Origin: Terramyces sp. JEL0728
Taxonomy: Eukaryota > Chytridiomycota > Chytridiomycetes > Rhizophydiales > Terramycetaceae
Direction: 5' to 3'
DNA: 64,000 bases
Assembly: GCA_027603945.1 (NCBI GenBank)
Contig: JADIIU010000021.1
Location: 1-64,000, forward strand
Position numbers and translations under genes: made by a program. The stretch's first letter is position 1, and every line of letters begins with the position of its first letter. Shown one piece after another: positions 11,513-22,700 of the stretch. The notes beneath the pieces were generated by a model. It saw only the letters and a program-made list of their open reading frames with translations. It did no database searches and had not been told where the DNA came from.

Positions 11513-13034
11513 ATGATCAACAAAAAGACCAAGATTCACGCTGCGAATAAGATGTACGACACAGATTCAGATGATCCGAGCTACCCACCAAGTTCAGTAA
11601 CCTCGAATCCATCATCAACTACGTCAGAAAAGTTTTCAAGCTTGCCTGAAAAATACCCAGTTATAACTACACCTGATTCGAAAGTATGTGTTTGTGGAGT
11701 GGAGCACTTGGATCATACGCTATTGAAAAATATTTATGAAATTCCTTTGGAAAGCACTGTTAATGACTTGTTTGGAGATCAAGGCCAGACAATTTACAAT
11801 TCATCGTTGATTGAGTCTGGGGCAACTGGTATACCGTCGTCTAACCTAGATCTGGTATCAAGCGCTTGGGAAGGAAATGACAACGCTCAGCATCGAACGG
11901 TGTCGTATCATGTAATATCCAAACGGGCGATATGTAGTTTTTATTAACGTAGTTGGCCCAGTCAAAATTAACATTGCTGAAAAACAATCATTGAACACCA
12001 TATCAGAAAGGAAAGTTCAAGCTAACCGTAGGGGGTTTGTATTCGTATCTGAAATTTCCTTTCCTGGTGATCCTTCACAGATTGTCAACCATCGAATATG
12101 CATGTCGTCAGCAGATGACCATTTCACAGAGATGCAAGCAACGGTGGATGTTTCATTCTCCAAGAACACCAAAAACAAGAAAAAAACCACATTGAAACAA
12201 ATTGGAAAACTGCTTGGGCTCCATAGAATCATTCAGTACTACTTGAATCAGGAAACGCTCAAGCGGAGCATCAAACCTGAAAAAGCCAAACAGATATCAG
12301 GCCCAAGAAAATTCAATGGAATTGACACGGCAAAGCTATTGAAAGACCAGAAATCAAATGAACGGACTGGGTTGTACGGCACGCTAAAGAGAAATCTGAA
12401 TGCTCTTAGCGAGTCGTCAGCAACCGGCACTCCCAATCGTTCTCCTTTCAGTCCAGCTGTCAAACTTGAAACACCCATAGACGCTGTCCAGTCAACAGTA
12501 AGGTCGCTGGATGGCTATCTGTCTGCAAAGAAAACCACTTTTATGGAAGGCGGTCCTCCACCAAATACCCCAAACATATCACCAATCAGCTCACCTTCAT
12601 TATCTCCCAGATCAATGAAAACCGCAAGGCCAGAACCGCCATCGAGAAAAGAAACAAAGAGGATTAAAGCATACATGTTTGATGAGCCGGAGAGCAAATA
12701 CTACACCCCGCGTTCTTCGTCGGTTGATTATGCCTCAAAAAAGCGCTCGTTTTCTACAAATAGCCCTGATGCGCTTGTTCCCACATTAACGAATTCTCAA
12801 ATACCGCGGCTAATGCCGAGGTGCAAAACACCCTTAGAGTACAGTGAAAGTGCAGAAACACTTACAAATGAAGCAGTAACGTTCCCTGGCCAGTACTATG
12901 AAAATCTGGACCAGAAAAGGTCTGCAAAGTATGATAATGTGCAGAAAGCCTACGTAATCTTTCACCTGTTCATAATTTTATTTAGTGTCGTTGGATTTAA
13001 AACTTTTATAGATCTCGTCAAGTCATTTTATTAA
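11513..13034 (+). CDS. VASt-domain protein with C-terminal membrane anchor
   Basis: A 500-residue protein with one 19-nt intron (11934-11952). Residues 55-240 form a VASt/StART-like domain as in the Lam/Ysp/Aster sterol-transfer proteins: it starts with the VEHLDHTLLKN region, and the joint over the intron restores the KRAIFGPVKINIAEKQ core. The middle (260-460) is Ser/Pro-rich and disordered. Residues 475-500 form a single hydrophobic helix at the extreme C terminus, a tail anchor. No GRAM domain is visible before the VASt domain, unlike most family members, so it is shorter than usual. A role in sterol or lipid transfer at ER contact sites is inferred from the family. Confidence 0.8.
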
Positions 13035-13327
13035 TATATCGAATTAATTTACAAATGCCCTCATTAGAGTTGTGCTGGTCTCCAATCCATTTTCAATCAG
13101 AAATGAATCTCACATAATTAAGGCCAAGAATTAAACCTATCCCGAGAAAATTGCGTTAAATCATGTGTCCAGTATGTATTTCAAGCAGCTCTCTTATAAC
13201 CAGATAAAGCCAAATCTTTCAATACACCACAGAATATAAGATACAGATTCAGTTTATTGATGTCCAGTACTGGCGTGTTGGCAGCAATGTACGCGAATGT
13301 AAAATACAAACTGTTTTGCCAATAAAT

Positions 13328-14091
13328 CTATTCCTCCAGTGGATTAAACTACTGTTAAATTGCCTTACTATAAAATCTACAAATGTATTGGCATCGTTCA
13401 GCGGGATCATGAATTGTAAAAACAACATTCCGACAGAATTCAATCGCAAGCAAGTTCTAGTTGAAGCAGACAGGGCTTTAAATGTGTGTTTGAATTGCGA
13501 AAATGTGAATCGCAACTCTGCTTCCTGTAATTAATCTATTTTACTCTTGTAGATTCAAGGGATTCGAGGTTATTGCACTGGATAATTGATTTGCCAATCA
13601 GTCCAATAGTCTTGATAACAAACGACTCATTTACGCACAAAACAATTTCCGAACACGTTGAATCAATTTCCTGAATAGCGTCCAAGAGATACTCTGATTT
13701 CAGAATAATTTTGGTTTCCGTTTCATAAGAATTAAATATCTCATCCAATAACTCCACTTGGATCTCGTCATACAGCATCAACGTTGCTCTGGTATTTTCA
13801 AACCACATGATGAGTTCTCCATCTCTAATGTCCATGCAAATCACTTCAAAAAACTCTAATAATTCTCTAAAACGGAAGAGGTTGAGACAGGTCTTTTGTT
13901 GCAGCACAGTGTATTCTATAAAATGATCCGACGGAACAAACGAGTTCATTTGGATTGTCTGGGAGACGATAGAGAATAGCATTCCTGGATGAGTTTCTTG
14001 TACCTTTGGAAGTGATGTCTACCACTGCTGATTGTTTCAAGTCTAATAAATACAGGGATTTGAATTTTTGTGTGCTGATTTTGCAATTCAT
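13328..14091 (-). CDS. RAD1: RAD1 checkpoint clamp subunit
   Basis: Subunit of the 9-1-1 (Rad9-Hus1-Rad1) PCNA-like clamp loaded at damaged DNA in the nucleus. Four exons give 234 residues; introns 13985-14003, 13525-13544 and 13349-13368 (19, 20, 20 nt). The joined protein follows RAD1 in order: DITSKGMLFSIVSQTIQMN at the first fold, KIILKSEYLLDAIQEID in the linker region, and SVGMLFLQFMIP near the end. The last exon is only 21 nt and gives the C terminus FNPLEE after the conserved TFVDFI strand. The start at 14091 makes it about 20 residues shorter at the N terminus than animal RAD1. Individual blocks are weak alone; together they are convincing. Confidence 0.88.
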
Positions 14092-14307
14092 GGACAAGAA
14101 AATCGGACATTCATTTTCTGTGGATAACCGACCGTATGCTGAATATACTTTATTCGTTGTCTAAACTCGCACGCATCCAAATCGACGGGTGAATGCAGTT
14201 TGTCGTCGTCAATGAATCCAAGGTAAATACACCGAATATCAGGATATTAGGACTGGTTGTCCATCCAAGCAGGACGATATAGATTTGGCATTCCACCGCG
14301 TTTTTTC

Positions 14308-17300
14308 ATGAATTCCACCAGCCAAAATTCAGACGCACAACTAATAGATTCAGCGGTAATAGTATTCGTCCCATTCATTTTCATTCCAGTATCAATTCTT
14401 GGATTCCGGCTATTCAAATATTTTTATAGATTATACAAAGCAAAGTTATATGGAATTGAATACGCCAAAGAAATGCTGCAAAATCCCTTGAAGCAGTTAG
14501 GCTTGCGTGCGGATGAAATTACAACGAGCAAAGCAAATAGAAAGAGATTAAAAACGCAACTGAAACTCGAATTGAAAAACAAGATTCAGAAACAGGAGAG
14601 TGATTCGTTATTAGGAAGAAAAGTTATTGCTGCTGAACAATACTTTGAAGTATTGAAAACGCACTCGATGAAGACTTGGTACGATATTCTATCCCCATCT
14701 GCAGTCCGTACTTTCTTGGAGACTTCAAAGTATGCTCGATGGTGGATGTTTTTGCAGTTGGTTGTCACAATACTCTCAATAGGAAACTATATCAGTCTGA
14801 CTTACTTGACAAATTCCAACAACATTGATGGCGAGAGTATCATTAAAACTATGGATATGATCTACCCAATCGTGATTATCATTGACTACGTTCTTGGATT
14901 CTACATTTCAGAAGATAAACTAAAGTTCTATTGCAGCCCTATCGCGCTGATTAGCTTACTGTCGATAGTAACCCCGTATGTCAATCTAATTGCGGAAACT
15001 CCAACAAAATATATTTGGCTTTTGGGATTCGTGCGTATATTTAGAGCAATCCGGCTGCTAAAGATTTACGAACTACTAAGCTATGCTCAAACAGAGACAG
15101 CAAGGCAGTTGACTCTATTCGCTTTGAATTTCTTTTGCTTTATTTTTTTCTCTAGTAACTGGCTCTAATTGTAGCTTCAATCATCAATGCAACTGAAGAA
15201 TTACATTTTGCTTTGGAAGATGCTTCAATGAAACATTGGCATGACGCCTTGTACTACATTATTGAAATATTTAGGTATACTCTGATTAATTTAGTGGGAC
15301 AACGTGTGATTTGGTTCCGACAAACTACATTTCGCGAGCTGTTATGACTGTTCTTATTCTAATAGCCATGGTTTATATTCCAATGCATGTTTTCAAAGTA
15401 ATAGAGTTATTCAACGGCAAAAACACGTTTCAAAGAAATCCATTTAGGCCAAAGCGCGGCAAATGCCATGTTGTTGTAACTGGAGTGCTAGACTACAATT
15501 CTATCCTCATCTTTTCCAAGGTACTGCCTATTTAATTAGATGTTCTTTACTTTTGACGCTGACAGCACGATCGTGTTTCTTTTCGATGCACCACCAACTT
15601 TGAAAATGCGAAATCTACTGGGGAACCCATTGTACCAGTCAAGAATAAAGTATATCCAAGGTGACACTCTGAATCTTGATGATCTCAATCGAGCTGTTGT
15701 ACAAAAAGCAACAGCACTGTTTGTTCTTGGGGACAATAAATGCCAGAAAAACGGAGTGTACGACAATATTGAAACAAAATTACTGCAAAAAGCAATGTTT
15801 ATCAAAAGGAATTTTATTGGGATACCTATCTTTGCTCAAGTAAATGAATTGAAATCCAAGGCAATCTGTAAAGACTATGGTGTCGAAGTAGTAGTTTGTC
15901 TAAATGAATTAAAAGGGGGGTTGTTTGCCAGTAACTGCGTTTATCCTGGTTCACAGACACTGGTTACAAACTTGTTCCAAACGTTCAACAACTTTGACTT
16001 TTGTCCTTCAAAAGAAAAGTGGACCAAAGAATACCAGTGTGGATTGGCAAACCAGATACACATTCTCAAAGTACCTTTAGGATTCGTGGGATGCAGATAT
16101 ATTGTGCTCGTAAAGGAAATGTACCGATCAAAGAACATTCTCATTATTGGACGTGGAACAAGAGAAAAGAAATTCATCCCTAATATCAAAAGAGGCTATA
16201 TTCTGAATGAAGAAGATACCCTGTATTGCATTACCGATGAATCTGAAGAGTCGTTAATGCAAGTTGGACTCGAATATGAAGATAAATTCCAGAATACAGA
16301 GAAAAAGCATATTCATTTGGACATTGATGAAATTGCAAAAACATCAGTGATATCTGCTCCCTCAATCAGTGCTCCTTCAGTAGAATTCTTGCATAACCCA
16401 TTACCATCACGAACAAACTCTGCATTCAACTTTTTACCTGAAAAATTGCAAGATCATATAGTACTGGCCGGAAACTTTAATGTAGAGTTGGTGAAAATAG
16501 TCGTTGGAAAGATTAAAAAGTGGAACGCTGAGATCCAAATATTGTTAGTCTATAGCGGGAGTTCAAAAATGGACAATTCTTGGAAAACCATTTTCTCTCA
16601 ACCTGGCGTGTATGTATTAACCGGCCATCTTTGTATTAATGCAATAGTGGAAAAATCAAACCTGAAGGCATGCAAGCGGCTGGTATTGTTTTCGGAATCT
16701 ACCGACCCAGAAACTATTCTCTTGGTGAAATTGTTGCAAAGCTATCACCCTCATGTGAGCATGATGGTGGAAGTGTTTGATGGGTCTACTCTAAAGTATT
16801 TTGGGAACCAATCGTGGGAAAATGATATTGAACATGTTAAAACAAAAACGTTGCTCAACAGCTGCTCTTTGAATATCAGCGAACGCAAATTCTACTACCA
16901 TTCAACAAGGACTAGAGTAGAGCAAGAATCTTTGCTATCTCGGCTGTTTAAATTCTTTTTTGCAAAAGAGTCATTACGAAATAACGACGACAGTGGGGAG
17001 CAAAGCGATGTTACTGATATGTTTTTGAAAAGAATGGCTGAAATGAGCAACAGCGATGAAATTGGACATTCAACGACCTTTCAGTTGGAGTCTACGTTTG
17101 CTTCGGGTAAAACATCAACAAGCACATCCTCTACTGGATTACTCGCGCATTCCTACTTTAAACCATACCTCACAGTAGTCATAAAAAGCCTCATTGACCA
17201 GATTCAGCTAGTCCGAGTTGAAACCCAATTTGTTGGCAAATGCTACTTGGAATTGTTTGACAAACTGATTGAAAATGGCAAGATCCCACTTGGATTGTAT

Positions 17301-17399
17301 AGGTTCAATTTAGAGGCAAACTATGTCTACACAAATTGCCGAAAGGGCGATACTGTGTGTCCCAATGATCAAGTGTATATCCTGCAGCTCTCCCAATAA
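14308..17399 (+). CDS. BK/Slo-like channel with RCK domains, copy 1
   Basis: Six-transmembrane channel subunit of the Slo (BK) type, 1010 residues in four exons; introns 15155-15174, 15275-15294, 15521-15539. An extra N-terminal helix (S0, residues 15-33) is followed by S1-S4 (about 143-257); S4 carries regular arginines (FVRIFRAIRLLK). RCK1 begins near 375 and RCK2 covers the rest; the C terminus has the Slo-type GLYRFN and YVYTNCRKGD segments. The pore is unusual: residues 316-321 read SGTTCD where potassium channels have TVGYGD. The aspartate-rich calcium bowl of animal BK is absent, although the PFASG-like strand after it is recognisable. Channel architecture is secure; ion selectivity and calcium gating are not. 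A tandem paralogue follows 48 bp downstream. Confidence 0.9.
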
Positions 17400-17447
17400 A
17401 TCCATCTGTATTTTTTCCATTGGATTTCCACTTTTCACGCGTCAAAA

Positions 17448-20400
17448 ATGTCAACGAACGAAACATCTGTGGTTTCCAGTGATGAACCATTCATTGACGC
17501 AACGGTCTTGTTAATTTTTCCGTTTATATTCATACCCGCAACGATTATTTCATTCCGTCTTATAAAATACTTTTACAGGTTGTACCTCGCGAAGCTGTAT
17601 GGAATAGGTAATCTCCAGTTAATGAAAGCCAATGCCAATGAACTGCTGCAAAACCCTCTAGCACACCTTGGGATAGGAAAGCAAGATACCACATTTACAA
17701 AGGAAATTCGGAGGATACAAAAAACTAGATTGAAACTTGAATTGGAGAATCAAAAACGAAAGCAAGAAAACGATACATTATTGGGAAGAGGGAGGTTTGC
17801 TGCACCAATCATTGCAGCCGAGCAATACTTTGAAACCTTGAAATCGCATTCAATGAAGACTTGGTACCAAATCCTCTCACCGACTGCAATTCGTAAATTC
17901 CTTGAAACTTCGCAGTACGCAAGGTGGTGGATGTTTTTGCAATTGGTAGTAACTATATTGTCCATTGGCAACTACGTTAGTTTGACGTACTTGGCAAACA
18001 CAACCGATATCAACGATCAAAACATTATCAAGACGTTGGATATGATATATTCTTCAGTGTTCCTTGTCGATTATTTTCTCGGATTTTATATTTCTGAAGA
18101 CAAGTTGAAATTTTACTGCACGCTGATGTCGCTGATTGACCTGCTGTCTATCATTACCCCATACATATACTTGTTTGTCGTTAGTCCTACAAAGTTTGTT
18201 TGGTTTATCGGTTTCGTCAGGGTGTTTAGGGCTGTTCGTATTCTTAAAATTTACAGGATCCTTAGCTTTGCTCAGACAGAAACAACTAGGGAGCTGACAG
18301 TGTTTGCATTGAATTTCTTTACCTTTATTTTCTTTTCTAGTAACCTGTTTTTAACCTAGCTTCTCTGATCAATGCCACCGAAGCGTTGGATTTTGGTCAA
18401 GCTCCGCCTACTATGAGAAATTGGCACGACGCATTGTATTTTATTATCGGCACATTCAGGTGCGTTTTATTTGATGTAGTACTGCCGGATCAGATCTAGT
18501 TCCGACGTCCACAGTTTCGAGAGTGATTGTTATGATTCTGATTATTATGGCAATCATCTATATTCCTTGGCAAACTTCCAAGGTGATTGAAGTATACAAT
18601 AGTCAAAACGCATTCCAGAGAAGCATATTCAAACCGAAAGACAACATCTCGCACATTGTGATTACCGGGGACATTAATTACAGCTCTATTGTCAATTTTG
18701 CTCGAGTACTTTTTCGTTAACATTAGCAATTCTTTATGTTTGACGATGAGAGCTCAATTGTAATTCTGGCAGATAAACCGCCGACTTTGGAAATTAGAAA
18801 ACTACTGAATCAACCATTATACCGATCGAGATTACACTACCTTCAAGGTGATAACCTGTCACTATCAGATTTAAATAGAGCAGTGATTCAAAATGCCACA
18901 GGGTTCTTTATATTACAAGATACGTCTAAACCAGATAAAAACTTGGCAGTTAATTTGAGTGATGCTAAAACATTACAATTAGCAATGTTAATCAAATCTC
19001 ATTTTGCAGGATTGCCAATTTTTGCGCAAGTTTTTGATGAAAAAACCGCAAACTTGGGACTAATCAGTGGTATCGAAAGGGTTTGTTGTATCAATGAATT
19101 GAAAGCTGGATTGGCGGGAGTTAACTGCTTACAGGCTGGCGCGCAAACCCTGGTGATGAACTTGATCCAAACCTTTAGGGATTACGAAACAGCCTACTAT
19201 AGTGAAAGATGGATTAAAGAATACCAATGCGGAATGTCCAACCAATTACAATCTTTAAAAGCGCCATCTGGGCTGATTGGAGTTAAATACAAGGACATGG
19301 TAAAAGAAATATTCAATAGTTTCAATACGGTTGTAATAGCAATAAAAAGGGAGAGTGCCGGGGATCAGTCTGTAAACATACAATTCAGTCCGGATAGGAA
19401 TTACAGATTAAACGACGAAGACATATTGTTTTGTGTGGGTGAGGTTACAGATGAAAATTTGTTACGGATGCATTTGTACTATGAGCAAAGCTACAAAAGA
19501 CAGGAATTGCAATATATTGATTTAGAATCAGAGATGGAAAAGAAACCCGTTACTCCACTGGCTGTTACTAAACCCAAAGAATTGCAGTCCAGCTTTGAAG
19601 AGTCAGATTTGAAATCAGAAAACATCCCCAGTCTTGAAAATCATATTGTTGTGTCGGGACAAGTGCCTCCATCTGTCATATATTCATTCATTCAACATTT
19701 GCGAAACAGCAACTCTCCAGAATCAGAAACAGCAGTTGTAGTTGTAAACGATGGAGTTGTTGAAAAGGATATTATTGTATGGGAAAACATCATCAAGTTC
19801 AGCAACGTTTTTGTTCTGACAGGACACCTGAGTTTTGATTCAATTGTAGAAAAAGCAAGCCTTTCAAAGTGCAAACAGTTGGTCCTGTTTTCAGAATCAA
19901 ATGATCCGCAAACAATCTATCTGGTAAAACTTTTGAAGAGTAAAATCCCAAATATCCAGCTAATGGTTGAACTATTTGACGGATCAACCATAAAATACTT
20001 TGTTAAAAACATCTGGGAAACGAATTTCGAACACCTGAAAACAAAAACCATCGTGGACAACTGCTCTCTAAATGTAAGTGAGCGTATTTCATACTACAAC
20101 TCATCAAGATCAATAACAGCGGAGCAAAGCCAGTTTGTGCGAGTATTTAAATTCTTTTTTACCAAAGAATCACTTAAACAAGACGATGAGATTAATCTTA
20201 TTGATAAAAAGAAAGTTGAAACTGGTGTTACAGACATGTACCTGCAGAAAATCACCGACATGAACAATGTGGATGAAATACAAAATTCGGCTCATTACCA
20301 GGCCGAATACCCTTTTGCAACCGGATCAATATCAACGACTACGATTGCTTATGCCCTCTTATCTCATTCGTATTTCAAACCGTACCTTATTGATATCACA

Positions 20401-20613
20401 CATGGGCTTATTGATAATATTCAATTGCTCGAGTTGAAGCATGAATCTATTGGGATCACGTACCAGGAATTGGTTGAAAACTTGGTGGATGTGGGCTATG
20501 TCCCATTAGGTCTGTCAAGATACAATATCAATAGCAGTTACGTGTATACTAATTGCCGTAAAGGCGACATCGTGGCCCAAAATGATCAAGTTTATGTGTT
20601 GAAAATTCAATAA
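17448..20613 (+). CDS. BK/Slo-like channel with RCK domains, copy 2
   Basis: Tandem paralogue of the preceding gene, 1034 residues in four exons. Introns 18340-18359, 18460-18479 and 18706-18726 (20, 20, 21 nt) sit at exactly the same codon positions and phases as in copy 1, so duplication followed intron gain. S0-S6 and two RCK domains are present; the S4 reads FVRVFRAVRILK. The pore segment at residues 331-336 is STAGSD, again not TVGYGD, and one residue shorter when the flanking Ser-Thr and Asp-Leu-Val-Pro are aligned. Divergence from copy 1 is substantial but spread along the protein, with no stops. The promoter must fit in 48 bp or the two genes may be read together. Selectivity is unknown. 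Confidence 0.9.
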
Positions 20614-20630
20614 AGAGCATTTTTAATTGC

Positions 20631-20688
20631 TGAGTAGCTTTGGATGATTGAGTAATCTACCAACTTGAATCTCAAATTCAGCCGACTT
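20631..20688. repeat. 58-bp direct repeat, left copy
   Basis: The sequence from 20631 to 20688 recurs at 22531-22589 in the same orientation, identical except for one inserted T. The two copies bracket the nuclease-kinase gene at 20725-22461 almost exactly. It begins TGAGTAGCTTTGG and ends TCAGCCGACTT. It has no coding content. It could be the trace of an insertion, a duplicated gene flank, or a mobile-element end. Confidence 0.85.
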
Positions 20689-20724
20689 AATATTTTGTCT
20701 TTCCAAATTTATTTCTGATCAAAA

Positions 20725-22461
20725 ATGGATTGGAATGCAAGAATGGAAAGAGCAGAAATGGAAATGGAACAAGTCAAGAGTGATTATTTTAAATTTGTTA
20801 ATATTTACAAATCGAAATGGTCGATTAATAACGAAAATAGGGAGATGACGATGGAAGATTTAGCCGAAATGCAAAATAACCCTCAAATTAAACAACTATA
20901 TTCGGTATGGCAAAGTTCAATTGCATCATGTCAAATTTTGAGTACTCAAAGGCCAACGGTAGAACCTCCAGGTTAAATCGTATTAATTCCAGCAAAAAAA
21001 CAAAAGGTTGACCATCAAGGATCAGTAACTAAATTGTCGGCAAAGCAACGTCGTGCATCTGATTTCGTAGCATCTTTAGGAAATGAAATCGAGAATGTTG
21101 GATTGAACGGATGCTTTCCTGCACCACTATTACCGGAAATAGTCAAAGACGCAATGAATGCACCTCTGGATCCCAGTGATGTAAATCGCGCTCTTCAAAT
21201 GATCAAGAAAAGTTTGATATTCTCTTTTTTTTGCTTGCGAACCAAAGAAAAAGGCACTAACAACTCTGTCTCGCAAATACTTGCTCCATCACTTAACAAT
21301 TTTTTCGATATGTATTCCAAACAGGACGTTACAGTGAAATTATTAAATGCCACTGATGGATGTGCGTCTGTCGAATCAATACCTGACTTTGTTGTCAAAA
21401 CCTCAAGTGATCCCGTTATTGCTTTGGCAGTGATTGAACTCAAGGACACCACAAAATCCCCGCTTGAGCAAATGGGCCAAGCAATTGCATATGGGACGAA
21501 TATCGTTTTGAGTCACTTGAGAATGGGACTGAGATATCAGGATTGTGCTGTTCCTTTGGTTTTAACAAATGGTAATTTGTATCAGTTTGCATGGGTGACA
21601 CTTTTAGAGCCATCGTTCCCAGTATCTCATGTTTCAACTGGAGTGTACGATGCAAGTATACCAGAAAATAGGAATATCATTGCACAGCAGCTTGCTATTG
21701 TCAAAGCATTCTGCTCCAGAACAGAAGGACTGTTAGCTGGTCGAGAACGTGCGATATCCGAGTTAGACAATGAAATTAGCAATGAACGGTATTTCATGAA
21801 AGATATCGACAATGTATTCTTGCGATGGGAAAACGACTTTGACAGGTCGATTCTCTATATGTGGAGAGTGGTGGAGTTATTGGCTGATAACGAGTATGCT
21901 GTGCTGCCACTGTGTATTGCTAATATACTAGGGATGGACGGAAAGAAAAGACGGGTCATGATATTCCCAAAGCTTGTAGGATACATGATGGGAGTTCCTG
22001 CAGACAAAGGTGTGTTGCAATTGTACTTGGAGTCATTGAAACAAGCCATCTTATGTGTCCATAAAAGCAGAGTAGTTCACGTTGATCTCTATCCAAGCAA
22101 TATTATGTGGTACTATGACGGTGAGAACATGCACATTCGTTTTGTAGATTGGGATGCAGCAACTCAGATTGGCGACAAATTCACCGATGTTATGGCAGAA
22201 CGAATGGACGACAGTAAATATAAAAACTACCACTGGTCTGGTAAATCCAACGCTGTTGCGGATGTTCGCTGTGATTTCTGGCATTTGTTTATTTTATCGC
22301 ACTTGACTGACCAAGAAATACTGGAATTGAATGGCGATGCTGATAACGTGAACAGGGTTTATTATGAAATTCTTACAAGACATGACAAAGACAGTAACCT
22401 GAAAGAGAAATTTGAGCTGTGGTATCAGAACTTGGTACACGAAATGGATGCCAGCGAGTAG
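20725..22461 (+). CDS. PD-(D/E)XK nuclease-like plus kinase-like protein (Crinkler-type architecture)
   Basis: A 571-residue protein in two exons (intron 20972-20992, 21 nt). Residues 1-80 are helical and charged, followed by a basic patch PPAKKQKV (81-88) that resembles a nuclear localisation signal. Residues 160-260 show a restriction-endonuclease-like core: Pro-Asp at 213-214, then ELK at 231-233. Residues 340-500 are a protein-kinase-like C lobe: HVDLYPSN at 445-452 as catalytic loop, and VDWD at 467-470 where DFG is expected. No glycine-rich loop is clear. This nuclease-then-kinase order is known from Crinkler-RHS-type effectors and from mobile elements in chytrids, Rozella and oomycetes. 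No secretion signal is visible. Function is inferred from architecture only. It is bracketed by a direct repeat. Confidence 0.7.
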
Positions 22462-22530
22462 GATCTATCGCTGCTAGTTAACATTGAATTTGCAAATACA
22501 ATAATAAATTAATGAACATATCCTTATTAC

Positions 22531-22589
22531 TGAGTAGCTTTGGATGATTGAGTAATTCTACCAACTTGAATCTCAAATTCAGCCGACTT
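22531..22589. repeat. 59-bp direct repeat, right copy
   Basis: Right copy of the element at 20631-20688, with one extra T. It sits 69 bp past the stop of the nuclease-kinase gene and 112 bp past the stop of the convergent EXO84 gene. The bases after it do not match those after the left copy, so the repeat boundary is sharp. Confidence 0.85.
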
Positions 22590-22700
22590 TCTTTTCAATA
22601 TTTGGAATTCAATAGGAACCAATCTACTTGCAATACAAATAGATATGCCACCTACTTGGAGATCAATCGACGGTTTAGCATTGAAAATAAAAAGATAGTA

